A stretch of DNA of 64,000 nt from Hymenobacter mucosus (GCF_900188255.1 NZ_FZNS01000011.1:1-64000); one strand, 5' to 3'. Shown: positions 28,441 through 36,717, numbered from the stretch's first letter. Program-made: numbers and translations. The notes: generated by a model from the letters alone, not told the origin.

Positions 28441-29424
28441 CTAGTGCAGGGGGCGCTTTTTCACCAAGCCGCCGCGCGTGTCGCTCACGCACTGCATCAC
28501 AATGAAGGCGTGGGGGTCAATTTTGCGAATCTCGTCGGTGAGGTGAATAACCTCTAGCCGCGTTACTACCGTGAAAATGGCCTCTATCCGTAGGTGCTGG
28601 TGCCCATGCGAGCCAAACCCTCGGGTGCACTCGTACACCGTAGCGCCGCGGCGCATCTTATCGGTGATGAGCTGGCGAATGGCTTCGCTGTGCGTTGAAA
28701 TAATAGTGAGCCCCGTGTATTCCTCAATGCCCGCAATAACAAAGTCGACGGTTTTGGCCGCCGATAAATACGCCAGAATGGAGTACAGGGCCGTCTCTAC
28801 CGACAAAAGCCAGGCCGCTACCCCAAAGATGACGATGTTGATAATCAGAATGATGTCGCCAATAGAGCCGGGTAGCTTCTTGCTGATATAGACCGCCAAG
28901 ATTTCGGTGCCGTCGAGCACGCCGCCACCGCGCATAGCTAAGCCTACCCCAGCCCCCAGGAAAAAACCGCCAAATACTGCAATGAGTAGCTTGTCCTGGG
29001 TAAGGGAGGGAAACGAAACCACGAGTAGCACCCCCGCCAAGGTAAGAATAGTGAGTAGGGTCTTGAGCGCGAATGCCCTGCCAATCTGGAAGTACCCTAG
29101 AATGATGAAGGGGATATTAATAAGTACAATCAGCACCGAAAGCGAAACACCCGTTACCTGACTTACAAGTAGGGAAATGCCCGTTACGCCACCATCAATA
29201 AAGCCATTGGGTAGTAAAAAGGCCTTGAGCCCCAGCGCGGCGCAAAAGACGCCTACTAGCAGCATGGCTCCATGCACAAGCACGTGCCTGAACCACTGGA
29301 AGGATAGCCGGTAGAACAGTCCGTAGTCGCCGGGGTGAGGTAAGGGCACGCCTACGGCCGGGTTAGCCGCCTGCCGTGCTACCCGTCGGGTGCGGAAACG
29401 CTCAGGAATGAGTTGCTCTATCAT
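28441..29424 (-). CDS. YitT family membrane protein (DUF161/DUF2179)
   Basis: The 327-residue protein has a basic N-terminus, five to six membrane helices with the YitT signatures GLKAFLLPNGFIDGGVTGISLL and GGVLDGTEILAVYISKK, and a C-terminal DUF2179 cytoplasmic domain (RRGATVYECTRGFGSHG ... HAFIVMQCVSDTRGG). The role of the family is unsettled. It is 69 bases upstream of the Npt-like gene on the same strand, so they may be co-transcribed. Confidence 0.92.
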   Translation of the reverse strand: MIEQLIPERFRTRRVARQAANPAVGVPLPHPGDYGLFYRLSFQWFRHVLVHGAMLLVGVFCAALGLKAFLLPNGFIDGGVTGISLLVSQVTGVSLSVLIVLINIPFIILGYFQIGRAFALKTLLTILTLAGVLLVVSFPSLTQDKLLIAVFGGFFLGAGVGLAMRGGGVLDGTEILAVYISKKLPGSIGDIILIINIVIFGVAAWLLSVETALYSILAYLSAAKTVDFVIAGIEEYTGLTIISTHSEAIRQLITDKMRRGATVYECTRGFGSHGHQHLRIEAIFTVVTRLEVIHLTDEIRKIDPHAFIVMQCVSDTRGGLVKKRPLH

Positions 29425-29743
29425 AAGCCAACTACCGGTAAGAATACGGGTGACTGCCTAGGCCAGCAATCCTACGTTCATCATCCACACGCACGGCCGG
29501 CAGGGATACTATCTGCCAGCAACCAAGTCCTCACGCCGTATCGAGGGCGCTGTAAGCAAAACCGCAACAAGAAGTGCAGCATTACGCAGAAAGTGCGGGG
29601 CACTGTTCCTGTACTTTCTGTTCGCTCCCAGTAAAAATAAGGAATTAACTAGATTTTATATAATAATAAATAGAATAAATTGTGGCGTATCCCACAAACT
29701 TCTTGTTCTTTTTGCAGAGCATCTTCTCCCATGCTGGAGCGAA
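29425..29743. other. 319-base gene-free region
   Basis: It lies upstream of the YitT gene and downstream of a kinase gene, both on the minus strand. The right half is AT-rich (TTTTATATAATAATAAATAG near 29,655), as expected for a promoter or transcript-end region. No gene, RNA or repeat is seen. Confidence 0.5.
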
Positions 29744-30760
29744 CTAGCGCGGCAAACGCAGGATAAACTCCGTGTAGCCCGCTTCTTGCGTATTGATAGC
29801 AAGCAGACCTCTGTGTCCTTTCGTGATGATATCGTAGCTCAACGATAGGCCCAGGCCAGTGCCTTCGCCGGCGGGCTTGGTAGTGAAGAATGGCTGGAAT
29901 ATTTTCTGCTCGATGCCCGCTGGTATCCCCGTGCCATTATCGCGCACTTTTAACACGGCCCAGGTTCCTTCCACCATAGTACAAACGGCTACTTGGGGCT
30001 CGTACCCTAGGTTCGGCTCTGCCAGTTGGCGTTGCTGCACGGCGTAGAACGCATTAGTAAATAAGTTGAGCAGCACCCGGCCTACTTCCTGCGGCACGAG
30101 TTCTATGAGGCCCAATCCTACGTCAAACTGCGTGATGAGGGTAGCCGTGAAAGCTTTGTTTTTAGCGCGCGCACTCTGGTAGGCCAGTTGCAAATACTCT
30201 TCAGCCAAGGCGTTTAAATTGGCGGGCACCCGCTCGCCGGTGCTGGTGCGGCTGTGCTCTAACATACCCCGCACAATGGCGGCGGCGCGCTGCCCGTGCT
30301 GCGTAATGCGCAGTAGGTTCTGTTTCAAGTCGTCCACGAGTTCCAGCTCTACCGCCGAGCGGTTTGCTGGGAGTTGCTGTTCGGTTTCCAACTCGTGCAG
30401 TAGCTCAGTGGATACCTCTGCAAAGTTGTTCACAAAGTTCAGAGGGTTCTGAATCTCGTGCGCAATGCCTGCCGTGAGTTCGCCTAGGCTAGCCATTTTC
30501 TCCCGTTGCACCAGCTGCGTTTGGGTAGTGCGCAACTCCTGTAAAGCCTGTTCCAGGCTGTTGCGCTGCGCTACTACTTCTGCCGTGCGCTGCGCCACCT
30601 GCTGCTCCAAGAGTTCATTCTGCTGGGCTAGGAGTAGCTGCTTCTCGCGCTCCTGCTGCATGCGTCGGTGGTGTTCCCGCACCAGAATTGCTACAATGCC
30701 CAGAGCCAGCACCAACAGGATAGGACCCACAAAGAGCAGCGGTAGTAAATCGGCGGGCAT
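29744..30760 (-). CDS. Sensor histidine kinase with a short membrane anchor
   Basis: The 338-residue kinase has one N-terminal membrane helix (LLPLLFVGPILLVLALGIVAILV), a long coiled coil (about 30-90), HisKA with His101 in AGIAHEIQNPLNFVNNFAEV and HATPase with LFTNAFYAV, DNGTGIP and GEGTGLGLSLSYDI. It has no sensory domain of its own. The gene directly upstream encodes a separate seven-helix membrane protein, so sensing may be done in trans. From the coiled coil onward it closely resembles the kinase at 23,627-25,096. Confidence 0.9.
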   Translation of the reverse strand: MPADLLPLLFVGPILLVLALGIVAILVREHHRRMQQEREKQLLLAQQNELLEQQVAQRTAEVVAQRNSLEQALQELRTTQTQLVQREKMASLGELTAGIAHEIQNPLNFVNNFAEVSTELLHELETEQQLPANRSAVELELVDDLKQNLLRITQHGQRAAAIVRGMLEHSRTSTGERVPANLNALAEEYLQLAYQSARAKNKAFTATLITQFDVGLGLIELVPQEVGRVLLNLFTNAFYAVQQRQLAEPNLGYEPQVAVCTMVEGTWAVLKVRDNGTGIPAGIEQKIFQPFFTTKPAGEGTGLGLSLSYDIITKGHRGLLAINTQEAGYTEFILRLPR

Positions 30761-30803
30761 GGGGGCTGCTGGGTTTCTTGGGCGAAGGAGCGAGCAGCAT
30801 TGG

Positions 30804-31643
30804 CTATGAATGGACGGGCGCTTCCAGTGCCATAGAGCAATGCCCGTTGCTTACGCGTGGTATCAGGCGGCCGTGTTTTACTTTCAGCTGCGACAACCGC
30901 CGCCCAAGCAGACGGTAGGAGCGAGGTGCCCAGCTGCTGTAGTGTAGCCAGGTGGGCAAGGCACGCAGAGGAGAGGCGTTGAGTTGAAAAAAACAGAACA
31001 ACCACGCAAATAAAGCCATTTGCACGGCCATCAAAAAGGTGTCGGGGCTGCTGAAAAGCGTGTCCAAGCGCTTGCCAGTTGCCATATCGTAGCCTGCATG
31101 GTAGATGATATTGACCGCCACGTAGCTCACCACCGAGCACGAGCAATACACAATAACACCCACGCTGAGAAAAAACGAAGGCTGGCTTTCCAGGGCCCGG
31201 TCGGTAGCATTTTGGGTTAGCGTGACAATGTGCAGGATAGCCAGCAAAATCAGTAGCGCGCACCCAAACGTCTGGGAGTAGGTGTTCACGTCCGTAAACA
31301 AGCCGTTCAGGGCACTAGCATCCAGCACAGCGACCCCCAGAAAGAGTGCTACTGCCACCTGAACAGGCCTTTGCCAACGCTTCGGCAACAACTGGCCGTA
31401 TGTATAGGCCAGCAGCACCACCAATAGCACCGTGGCCAAATGGAAAAGATAGATGTCATTGCGAAACACCGTCCGGCTCACAATAGCCAACGCATACAAG
31501 AACACTTTGGCGCCCACGTAGTAATACACTGGCCGGAAGACAGACGGAATATGTTCTCTCCGCACCCAGGCGCAAGCAAAAGGAAGGATAGGCGCTGCTT
31601 CCAAAGCGCGGTTGAGCATGTGCAGTCCGGCGCAGGAGTCCAT
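30804..31643 (-). CDS. Seven-helix membrane protein, probable sensor partner of the kinase
   Basis: The 279-residue protein has about seven hydrophobic helices (VFLYALAIVSRTVF, LFHLATVLLVVLLAY, VQVAVALFLGVAVL, FGCALLILLAILHIV, FFLSVGVIVYCSCSVVSYVAV, FLMAVQMALFAWLFCFF) and a basic C-terminus. The layout is like a 7TM sensory module that has no kinase domain. It stops 43 bases before the kinase start. The ATG at 31643 is preferred to a TTG seven codons upstream. The family is not recognised; a sensor role is inferred from position. Confidence 0.7.
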   Translation of the reverse strand: MDSCAGLHMLNRALEAAPILPFACAWVRREHIPSVFRPVYYYVGAKVFLYALAIVSRTVFRNDIYLFHLATVLLVVLLAYTYGQLLPKRWQRPVQVAVALFLGVAVLDASALNGLFTDVNTYSQTFGCALLILLAILHIVTLTQNATDRALESQPSFFLSVGVIVYCSCSVVSYVAVNIIYHAGYDMATGKRLDTLFSSPDTFLMAVQMALFAWLFCFFQLNASPLRALPTWLHYSSWAPRSYRLLGRRLSQLKVKHGRLIPRVSNGHCSMALEAPVHS

Positions 31644-31681
31644 GAGCAAGGGCCGTAATGGCAAATGATTGGTGAGACGCC

Positions 31682-32191
31682 TTAAGAAGAATAGGGGCTG
31701 CGCGGATTGGAGTCACAATTGTTCGGGCACCTGCTGTCCGTACTACCAATTGCATAGTCTGCCAACTGGAAGCGTTTGGCGCGGTATACCTGATCGAAGT
31801 TCCTGCTGTCTACCCCAACAACTACCAGGTTTACTTCTTCTTCTTTGGGGATACCCGCTTTCTTGTCGAGCCCGAAATAGACTCGGAAGCCTACTACCTC
31901 TCCATTCTGGCAAATGGCATCAGTAATGGCTTTATCGATGAAAAAACCACGTGGGTACCATTTTGCAGTTTTATCGTTAGCCTCCACCTGCTTATCACGG
32001 AACTCCCTGAAAGATCGAACCCACTCGATGGGCTCTTTTTTCTCTTGCGGGGTTCTGTAGATTCTGCCTTGTTGATCCTTGGGTAGCTTTGGGTTATGGC
32101 CATGTGCAGAAAAGCGTTGACGCATAAGCAGCCAGCTAGCCGCAAAGCCTGTTAGAATACCCGCTGCAAATACTGGGAGGCGTGTTTCCAT
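31682..32191 (-). CDS. Membrane-anchored protein, unknown function
   Basis: The 169-residue protein has an N-terminal membrane anchor (VFAAGILTGFAASWLLM) and a soluble domain with alternating charged and hydrophobic segments (FFIDKAITDAICQNGEVVGFRVYFGLDKKAG, EVNLVVVGVDSRNFDQVY). The C-terminus has two cysteines (CPNNC). No known family is recognised. It is 38 bases upstream of the 7TM protein gene on the same strand, so it may belong to the same transcript. Confidence 0.65.
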   Translation of the reverse strand: METRLPVFAAGILTGFAASWLLMRQRFSAHGHNPKLPKDQQGRIYRTPQEKKEPIEWVRSFREFRDKQVEANDKTAKWYPRGFFIDKAITDAICQNGEVVGFRVYFGLDKKAGIPKEEEVNLVVVGVDSRNFDQVYRAKRFQLADYAIGSTDSRCPNNCDSNPRSPYSS

Positions 32192-32378
32192 AATCAGGAA
32201 CGCAAGTGAATATTGATTATCAGGCCCATAGCCTTACGCACGTAACGGCATCTCTCTTCACACCCTTTCTAGCGCACTCGTTAATATTACTCAAAATTAT
32301 CAGTATAGTAAAATGAATTATTAGAAAAATTATCTAACGAATTTGCAACAATAGGTTTCTCGCAGTGCTAGAAAGTGA

Positions 32379-32408
32379 AAAAGCCCTTACCAGCTGGTAA
32401 AGGCTTTT
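32379..32408 (-). terminator. Rho-independent terminator
   Basis: AAAAGCC-TTACCAG / CTGGTAA-GGCTTTT is a near-perfect 14-bp palindrome with one mismatch and U runs on both strands, 36 bases after the stop of the transglutaminase-like gene on the minus strand. Confidence 0.85.
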
Positions 32409-32444
32409 CAGCATTTTGCAGTAATACACTAGTTGCCTAATAGG

Positions 32445-33377
32445 CTATGCAACCTTGTGCAAGGGCCGTATAGCACGAGCAACTGGCACCTGTCTGTGTA
32501 GGTAAGTGAACATGCGCTTTTTCGAATGCCGTGTCAAGCCATAGATCCACCAAGCTACTGCTACTACTAGCCACCCACTGTAGGTAATGGCTTTTGTAAC
32601 TGCTTGGAATAGATAGGCTCGCGGAGCAGGGGTAGCATTTACTTCTCCTATCTGGTAGGTCTTAAACAGGGAACGGATTCTACTAGCTTCCATTCGGTGC
32701 GCATACGCGTGCTGCAGTAGAGATGTATCAGCTACTAATGCACTGATGGAAGGTCTCCCAACTTGGTTTAAAAGCAAGAAATCTGGCTCGAAGTCCGTAT
32801 CAAAGTAATGCCATGCGTCATTATAATACACTTCTAAGGCGTAGTGTCCACCTTGTTTCGGCTCATAAAATCCTACTTTACGCACTCTATATGCTCGCTG
32901 CCGAAGGGCCGCCATAAACACGATAGACTGTTGACTACAACCGGCATTAGGGTATTGAAGAATATCGTTTGGGATGACAATAGCATGCCAATCTGTATGT
33001 AAGTAGTTGGCAATCAAACCTGCGAGCCGGTTGTGAGCATCCCCGAAGTAAGAAAACCCATGATAAAACCGCTGGCGTAATAGCCAACTAAGTAAGCTAG
33101 GGTAAGGTACAGCAGGGTGTCGGCGTTGCATACTATCCGCGCAAACTAGCAACTGGTCTACTGATGTGATGTACCTTAACTGCGGGCTATATGCCTCATG
33201 TACAGCACTAGCAGCGGGCTGATAAGCCACTTGCAGTGGTGAGGGCTGTTTAGTAATAGATAACTCTCCATTCAGCAACCAAATACTGCCTAGCAGCATG
33301 AGGAGAAACAGGGCATGTACAGCATACACATAGAACAGCTTTCTATAAGCACTCCGTAGTGAAGGAATAAGTAGCAT
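32445..33377 (-). CDS. Transglutaminase-like membrane protein
   Basis: The 310-residue protein has an N-terminal membrane helix (VYAVHALFLLMLLGSIWLL), a soluble domain and a C-terminal helix (YSGWLVVAVAWWIYGL). The middle carries a possible cysteine-histidine-aspartate triad: NAGCSQQSIVFMAALRQR, GGHYALEVYYND and WHYFDTDFEPDFL. That order and spacing fit transglutaminase/cysteine protease folds, although the rest is divergent. The start at 33377 (ATG) replaces a GTG nine codons upstream. This is the last host gene before the prophage boundary. Confidence 0.65.
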   Translation of the reverse strand: MLLIPSLRSAYRKLFYVYAVHALFLLMLLGSIWLLNGELSITKQPSPLQVAYQPAASAVHEAYSPQLRYITSVDQLLVCADSMQRRHPAVPYPSLLSWLLRQRFYHGFSYFGDAHNRLAGLIANYLHTDWHAIVIPNDILQYPNAGCSQQSIVFMAALRQRAYRVRKVGFYEPKQGGHYALEVYYNDAWHYFDTDFEPDFLLLNQVGRPSISALVADTSLLQHAYAHRMEASRIRSLFKTYQIGEVNATPAPRAYLFQAVTKAITYSGWLVVAVAWWIYGLTRHSKKRMFTYLHRQVPVARAIRPLHKVA

Positions 33378-33946
33378 CCTTGATTTATCAAAATTAAACA
33401 GCACGAATCAGCAGGTAACACGCTAAACGTATAGATGTTACCATTAGTATTAAAAAAAATGTGTAGAAATAATTCTATTGTTCAGCTTGCCGCATATTTC
33501 AGCATCCCTATCAAAATCTTTACCATACTTGTTCTGCACAAATTCAAGCACCCCACTAGTTGGTGGTCGCCAGAGGCTGTTTTCGTGCTGGAGAAGCCTA
33601 CAATATCTTTATCAAAATAGGGTATTGCCTTTGGGAGAAGGTGTTGCAGCTTACCTCTAACTGGTCAGAGCTGCACATTTAAGCGAAAGGAAGTAGAAGA
33701 CTATATAGATGCTTAAGGAGGTAAAGCCACCGCGCTATAATCATAATCTTGTGCGCAGGGTTGTATACTAGTTGTATCGCAGCAAAATCAGCGTGCTTTA
33801 TGTGAGTGCAGACGTAGCACCCGGCACACTTAGGAGCGGAGCAAACATCTTACCGCATACCAACTTGCTAATTAGTCTTAGTAACAGGGAGGGAAGTAGG
33901 ACTAAAAGCAAATGCAAAAATCTCCTCGATTTACCGCCTAGAAAAT
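33378..33946. other. 569-base gene-free host region before the prophage
   Basis: Short open frames occur on the plus strand (61 and 60 codons near 33,435-33,660) but have biased, unconvincing composition. The region is upstream of the transglutaminase-like gene and downstream of the former tRNA. No tRNA or other RNA is recognised. Confidence 0.5.
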
Positions 33947-33980
33947 AAAAAGCCCTCTAATGTATCACTAAAGGGCTTTT
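33947..33980 (-). terminator. Terminator of the interrupted tRNA gene
   Basis: On the minus strand AAAAGCCCT / AGGGCTTTTT forms a 9-bp stem with a U run, starting three bases after the tRNA 3' fragment. Its position is what is expected for the original tRNA transcript, and supports reading the fragment as a genuine tRNA 3' end. Confidence 0.8.
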
Positions 33981-33983
33981 GAG

Positions 33984-34000
33984 TGGTCGCGCCAGGAATC
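33984..34000 (-). other. tRNA 3'-end fragment, prophage attL core
   Basis: Read on the minus strand the 17 bases are GATTCCTGGCGCGACCA. They match tRNA positions 57-73: GATT of the T-loop, T-stem CCTGG, acceptor strand CGCGACC and discriminator A. There is no tRNA body to the right; the sequence there belongs to the phage repressor region. This is the arrangement left when a phage integrates into a tRNA 3' end. The isotype cannot be told from this part. Confidence 0.75.
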
Positions 34001-34076
34001 AGACAGTGACCGTAAGTAGCAGATAATAAGCAGCTTGCCAGCTAGGTAGTGGATTGGGAACCTTCTTGGGAACCGT

Positions 34077-34736
34077 TTAGGCGGCGTTGGCCGTCTTATC
34101 CACCTGCGGAGCTGGCGTAGCAATGACCGATTGAATGTCGCGCACCTCCAGGCCTTTCAGTTCTCCGTCTTCCGTGGTGTAGAAGATTTTATTTCCTACA
34201 GATAGGGGAGAAATGTTTCCCAGCACGGTAATGCTAGGGGAAACAACTGCGTTGGCTTGCTTGCCAAACTTAAAGCCAGGGGCTACCATTTCAACCGCTG
34301 CGTAGTCATTGCTATACAGCTTTCCCGGCAACTCTTTGCCAGAACCACCACCAATCAATTGGTCAATGATGGATTGCATCCATTCGCGCTGTTGCCGTTC
34401 CGTGGCGAGTTGCTGCTTGAGGTAAATGACTTCCTGCGACTCTGCCACGGCAGCCATGTCTTTACGAGCCGGGCTGCGCTCTTCGCTGACCACTGGAGTA
34501 AGTACGCGTCCATCCCGAAGCATGGTGCCAGTGCCGGTTAGCAACCAATCGGGGTTGAGGTCGGGGAAGGCCGTCGTGAGCGCCGCTAGTGTATCGAAGC
34601 TTGGTGCGGTCCTATCCGTCTCAATAGAAGAGAGGGTAGCGGCCTTGAGCCCGGCCGCCTCCGCAAAAGGAGCTGCCTTTCGGTAGCCCTTGTATTCGCG
34701 GAATATCTGAATCCGTTTACCTGGGGTTGTTTCCAT
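34077..34736 (-). CDS. XRE-family phage repressor
   Basis: The 219-residue protein has an N-terminal helix-turn-helix (about 5-65: RIQIFREYKGYRKAAPFAEAAGLKAATLSSIETDRTAPSFDTLAAL, then NPDWLLTGTG, typical of XRE repressors). A coiled-coil stretch (EVIYLKQQLATERQQREWMQSIIDQL) and a C-terminal beta-rich domain (about 145-205) placed like an S24 domain follow, but I cannot see the Ser/Lys catalytic pair. It is divergently placed to the early operon and faces two palindromic operators, so it is the likely lysogeny repressor. If cleavage is absent, induction must use another route. Confidence 0.85.
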   Translation of the reverse strand: METTPGKRIQIFREYKGYRKAAPFAEAAGLKAATLSSIETDRTAPSFDTLAALTTAFPDLNPDWLLTGTGTMLRDGRVLTPVVSEERSPARKDMAAVAESQEVIYLKQQLATERQQREWMQSIIDQLIGGGSGKELPGKLYSNDYAAVEMVAPGFKFGKQANAVVSPSITVLGNISPLSVGNKIFYTTEDGELKGLEVRDIQSVIATPAPQVDKTANAA

Positions 34737-34747
34737 AGTAAAACATG

Positions 34748-34769
34748 TGTTGATTATTCAACTTTTGTT
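34748..34769. promoter_or_regulatory. Repressor operator, copy 1
   Basis: The 22-bp site contains the near-palindrome GTTGATTATTCAAC followed by TTTTGTT. It matches the reverse complement of the second site at 21 of 22 positions. It overlaps the putative early promoter, so binding would block it. Confidence 0.65.
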
Positions 34770-34780
34770 TATTACATTTG
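34749..34780 (+). promoter_or_regulatory. Putative early promoter (Bacteroidota type)
   Basis: TACATTTG (a TAnnTTTG -7 element) at 34,773-34,780 is preceded 20 bases upstream by GTTG, a weak form of the TTTG -33 element. It overlaps operator copy 1 and would read toward the early genes. Confidence 0.5.
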
Positions 34781-34827
34781 TTAAGTCAGTATCGAAGTAT
34801 TGACCGGCTTTTGTTTCACAATGATAC

Positions 34828-34849
34828 AACAAAAGTTGATTAATCAACA
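34828..34849. promoter_or_regulatory. Repressor operator, copy 2 (inverted)
   Basis: The site is AACAAAAG followed by GTTGATTAATCAAC-type dyad, in inverse orientation to copy 1, with a 58-base gap between them. The core GTTGATTAATCAAC is a perfect palindrome. Confidence 0.65.
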
Positions 34850-34866
34850 ACAAGCCAAACATTATT

Positions 34867-35094
34867 ATGCCAGCCAAGAAACACCCGAAACGGGAAGAGT
34901 TTGAAGCTCAGCGCGGCGAGTGGTTAAATGACCTGCCACCCAACTACGCTGGTATTGTTACGCACTACCGGCCTGACCTCAACAAACGTCGCATTTGGGA
35001 CGTGCGCCACGGCAACATTGTGGATATGGATATTCTCGGGGAATTGCGCCGCGTTGCCCGCGAGGCAAAGGCCGCCCGCGCTGTAGCCGCCTAA
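34867..35094 (+). CDS. First early phage protein, unknown function
   Basis: This 75-residue basic protein (PAKKHPKREEFEAQRGEWLNDLPPNYAGIV; ILGELRRVAREAKAARAV) has no recognised domain. It is the first gene after the operator region, so it should be produced early on induction. Its stop is 4 bases before the next start. Confidence 0.6.
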   Translation: MPAKKHPKREEFEAQRGEWLNDLPPNYAGIVTHYRPDLNKRRIWDVRHGNIVDMDILGELRRVAREAKAARAVAA

Positions 35095-35098
35095 TGTC

Positions 35099-35548
35099 AT
35101 GCCGTGCGCGTGTGGGTGCACCAAGTTGGAGAACCGCGACCTGCAACTATGTGCGTCTTGCAATAAGGCCAGGAGAGTAGCAGAGAGGCCCGTAGCAATT
35201 AAGGAGCGCAAGCCCTTGGCTGTCATGTCAGCCAAACGAACGGTAGCCTTGAAAGACCGACGGGTGGCGTACCGGCAAGTGAAGGAGGTAAGCACCTGTT
35301 GCGCGGCCTGTGGCACCACTCGCAACCTTACTCCGAGTCACGTGCTGACGCAAAAACAGTTTCCTCAACATGCCGCCAATCCGCTGAATATCGTGGTGTT
35401 ATGTGGGGACCGTTGCCACCCACTATGGGAGCACAATAAGACTCTGTTTCGAGAGCTGTGCCCGCAGGTATGGGAAATAAAGATGAACATCATGCAGGTA
35501 CTAGAGCCTGCTTACTACTTACAGTTTAAAGACAAACACAATGCGTAA
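35099..35548 (+). CDS. HNH-like zinc-binding nuclease
   Basis: The 149-residue protein has two zinc-binding parts. The N-terminus has CACGCTKLENRDLQLCASC. The C-terminal half has CCAACGTTRNLTPSHVLTQKQF (the His of the HNH core) and NPLNIVVLCGDRCHPLWEHN (Asn and final His). The order C-C-H-N-C-H fits HNH/McrA-type endonucleases such as phage recombination proteins (NinG-like). The cut site or role is unknown. Confidence 0.7.
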   Translation: MPCACGCTKLENRDLQLCASCNKARRVAERPVAIKERKPLAVMSAKRTVALKDRRVAYRQVKEVSTCCAACGTTRNLTPSHVLTQKQFPQHAANPLNIVVLCGDRCHPLWEHNKTLFRELCPQVWEIKMNIMQVLEPAYYLQFKDKHNA

Positions 35549-35957
35549 ACTCTGGAACAAGCTGGGAGACTGGGTATTTTCTTACAAACGCCCAAAGTGG
35601 TTTCGTGACCATATAGACCTAGGCAAGCGCGTCACCATTTTTGGGGCCAATGCCATGCACTTTATGGTGACAGTGCGCACCAAGCGCTGGGGCGTTGTGT
35701 CGTTTCGGCTTATCAGCTTTGATAAACGCTTCCCACTTAGCCTGTACTGTAGCCCCAATGGTACACCGTGGGCGTGCACATACTGCGTTGGGCTGGGGCC
35801 GCACGAAAAGATTCGTTCGCTAATGCGTCGGCTCAATTTTGGGCACAATTTCAATTCGTGGGATGATGCCACCTATGAACAGTTGCGCAAGTTGAACGAC
35901 AAGCACGACTACCTGACCAAGTACAAATCTGATCTTGAATATCCTGTAACAGTATAG
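35541..35957 (+). CDS. Phage protein, unknown function
   Basis: The 138-residue basic protein overlaps the upstream HNH-like gene by 8 bases, so the two are translationally coupled. It contains several aromatic residues (WFRDHIDLGKRVTIFGANAMHFMVTVRTKRWGVVSFR) and a lone CTYC pair. The family is not recognised. Confidence 0.6.
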   Translation: MRKLWNKLGDWVFSYKRPKWFRDHIDLGKRVTIFGANAMHFMVTVRTKRWGVVSFRLISFDKRFPLSLYCSPNGTPWACTYCVGLGPHEKIRSLMRRLNFGHNFNSWDDATYEQLRKLNDKHDYLTKYKSDLEYPVTV

Positions 35958-35961
35958 CCTT

Positions 35962-36717
35962 ATGAACAACAAACTAAAAACCCTCGACTACAACGGCACT
36001 GGTATTGTGTTCACCGCGGATGGGTGGTTGAACGCGACTGCTTCAGCTCAAGCCCTAAGCAAGTCTGGCTTAGAGAACTTTCTGCGGAGCAAAGAATACT
36101 TAGAGTACGCCCATGAGGTAGCAGAAGAATGCTCTGTGAAAATTACAGACCTTAAAAAGATAGTAATGGGCAAGGGCAAAGAGCAGGGCACTTACCTGCA
36201 TCCTGAAATGGCTGTCGTATTTGCTCGCTGGGTATCGGCTAAGTTTGCCCGTTGGTGTGACAAGCAGATAGCCGCCTTAATTCGTAAAGCTCAAGAAGCT
36301 CCAGCGAAGAATCTAGCGTTACGTACGCGGCGCCTTGAAAAACTAGGCCGGCCTGCTGAAGTAATAGCCGCCCGTAATGAAGGGGTAGCCAGCCGCCGGG
36401 CCTTCACCGATAAACTCGCGCAACACGGGGTGCAAGGATTGGGTTTTCGCGATTGTACTCGCGCCCTGTATTTCCCCTTGTTTGATGGCAGCACGGATGT
36501 TATTCGACAAAAGGTAGGAGCTCCAGATAAAGCAAATGTGCGTGATTATATGACGCATACGCAGTTAGCTGCCGTAAGCTTGTCAGAGGCCATCTCAGCC
36601 GAAAGAATCCAAAAGGAGCGGTCCTACGGCAATAATGCTTGCATAGAAACCTGTAATCAGGTAGGGAAAGAGATAGCCAGGTTAGTTGTTGACACCCGGC
36701 GAGGCCTTTCTTCTTGA
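35962..36717 (+). CDS. KilA-N domain protein, putative antirepressor
   Basis: The 251-residue protein has an N-terminal KilA-N domain (about 1-95): DYNGTGIVFTADGWLNATASAQAL, then GTYLHPEMAVVFARWVSAKFARWCDKQIAAL, which is the family signature. The C-terminal part (about 120-251) is basic and helical and is not assigned. KilA-N proteins are phage DNA-binding proteins and many act against the prophage repressor; that role is inferred from position just after the early operon start. The gene ends directly before a second operator-covered promoter. Confidence 0.85.
   Translation: MNNKLKTLDYNGTGIVFTADGWLNATASAQALSKSGLENFLRSKEYLEYAHEVAEECSVKITDLKKIVMGKGKEQGTYLHPEMAVVFARWVSAKFARWCDKQIAALIRKAQEAPAKNLALRTRRLEKLGRPAEVIAARNEGVASRRAFTDKLAQHGVQGLGFRDCTRALYFPLFDGSTDVIRQKVGAPDKANVRDYMTHTQLAAVSLSEAISAERIQKERSYGNNACIETCNQVGKEIARLVVDTRRGLSS

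Noticed and set aside
30691..31263. A 190-codon minus-strand frame in the 7TM/kinase region
   Set aside because: It overlaps two better supported genes in another frame and has a cysteine- and arginine-rich, unnatural composition.
33435..33660. Short plus-strand frames between the host gene and the prophage
   Set aside because: Low-complexity, serine-rich translations without a plausible start signal; no coupling to a neighbour.
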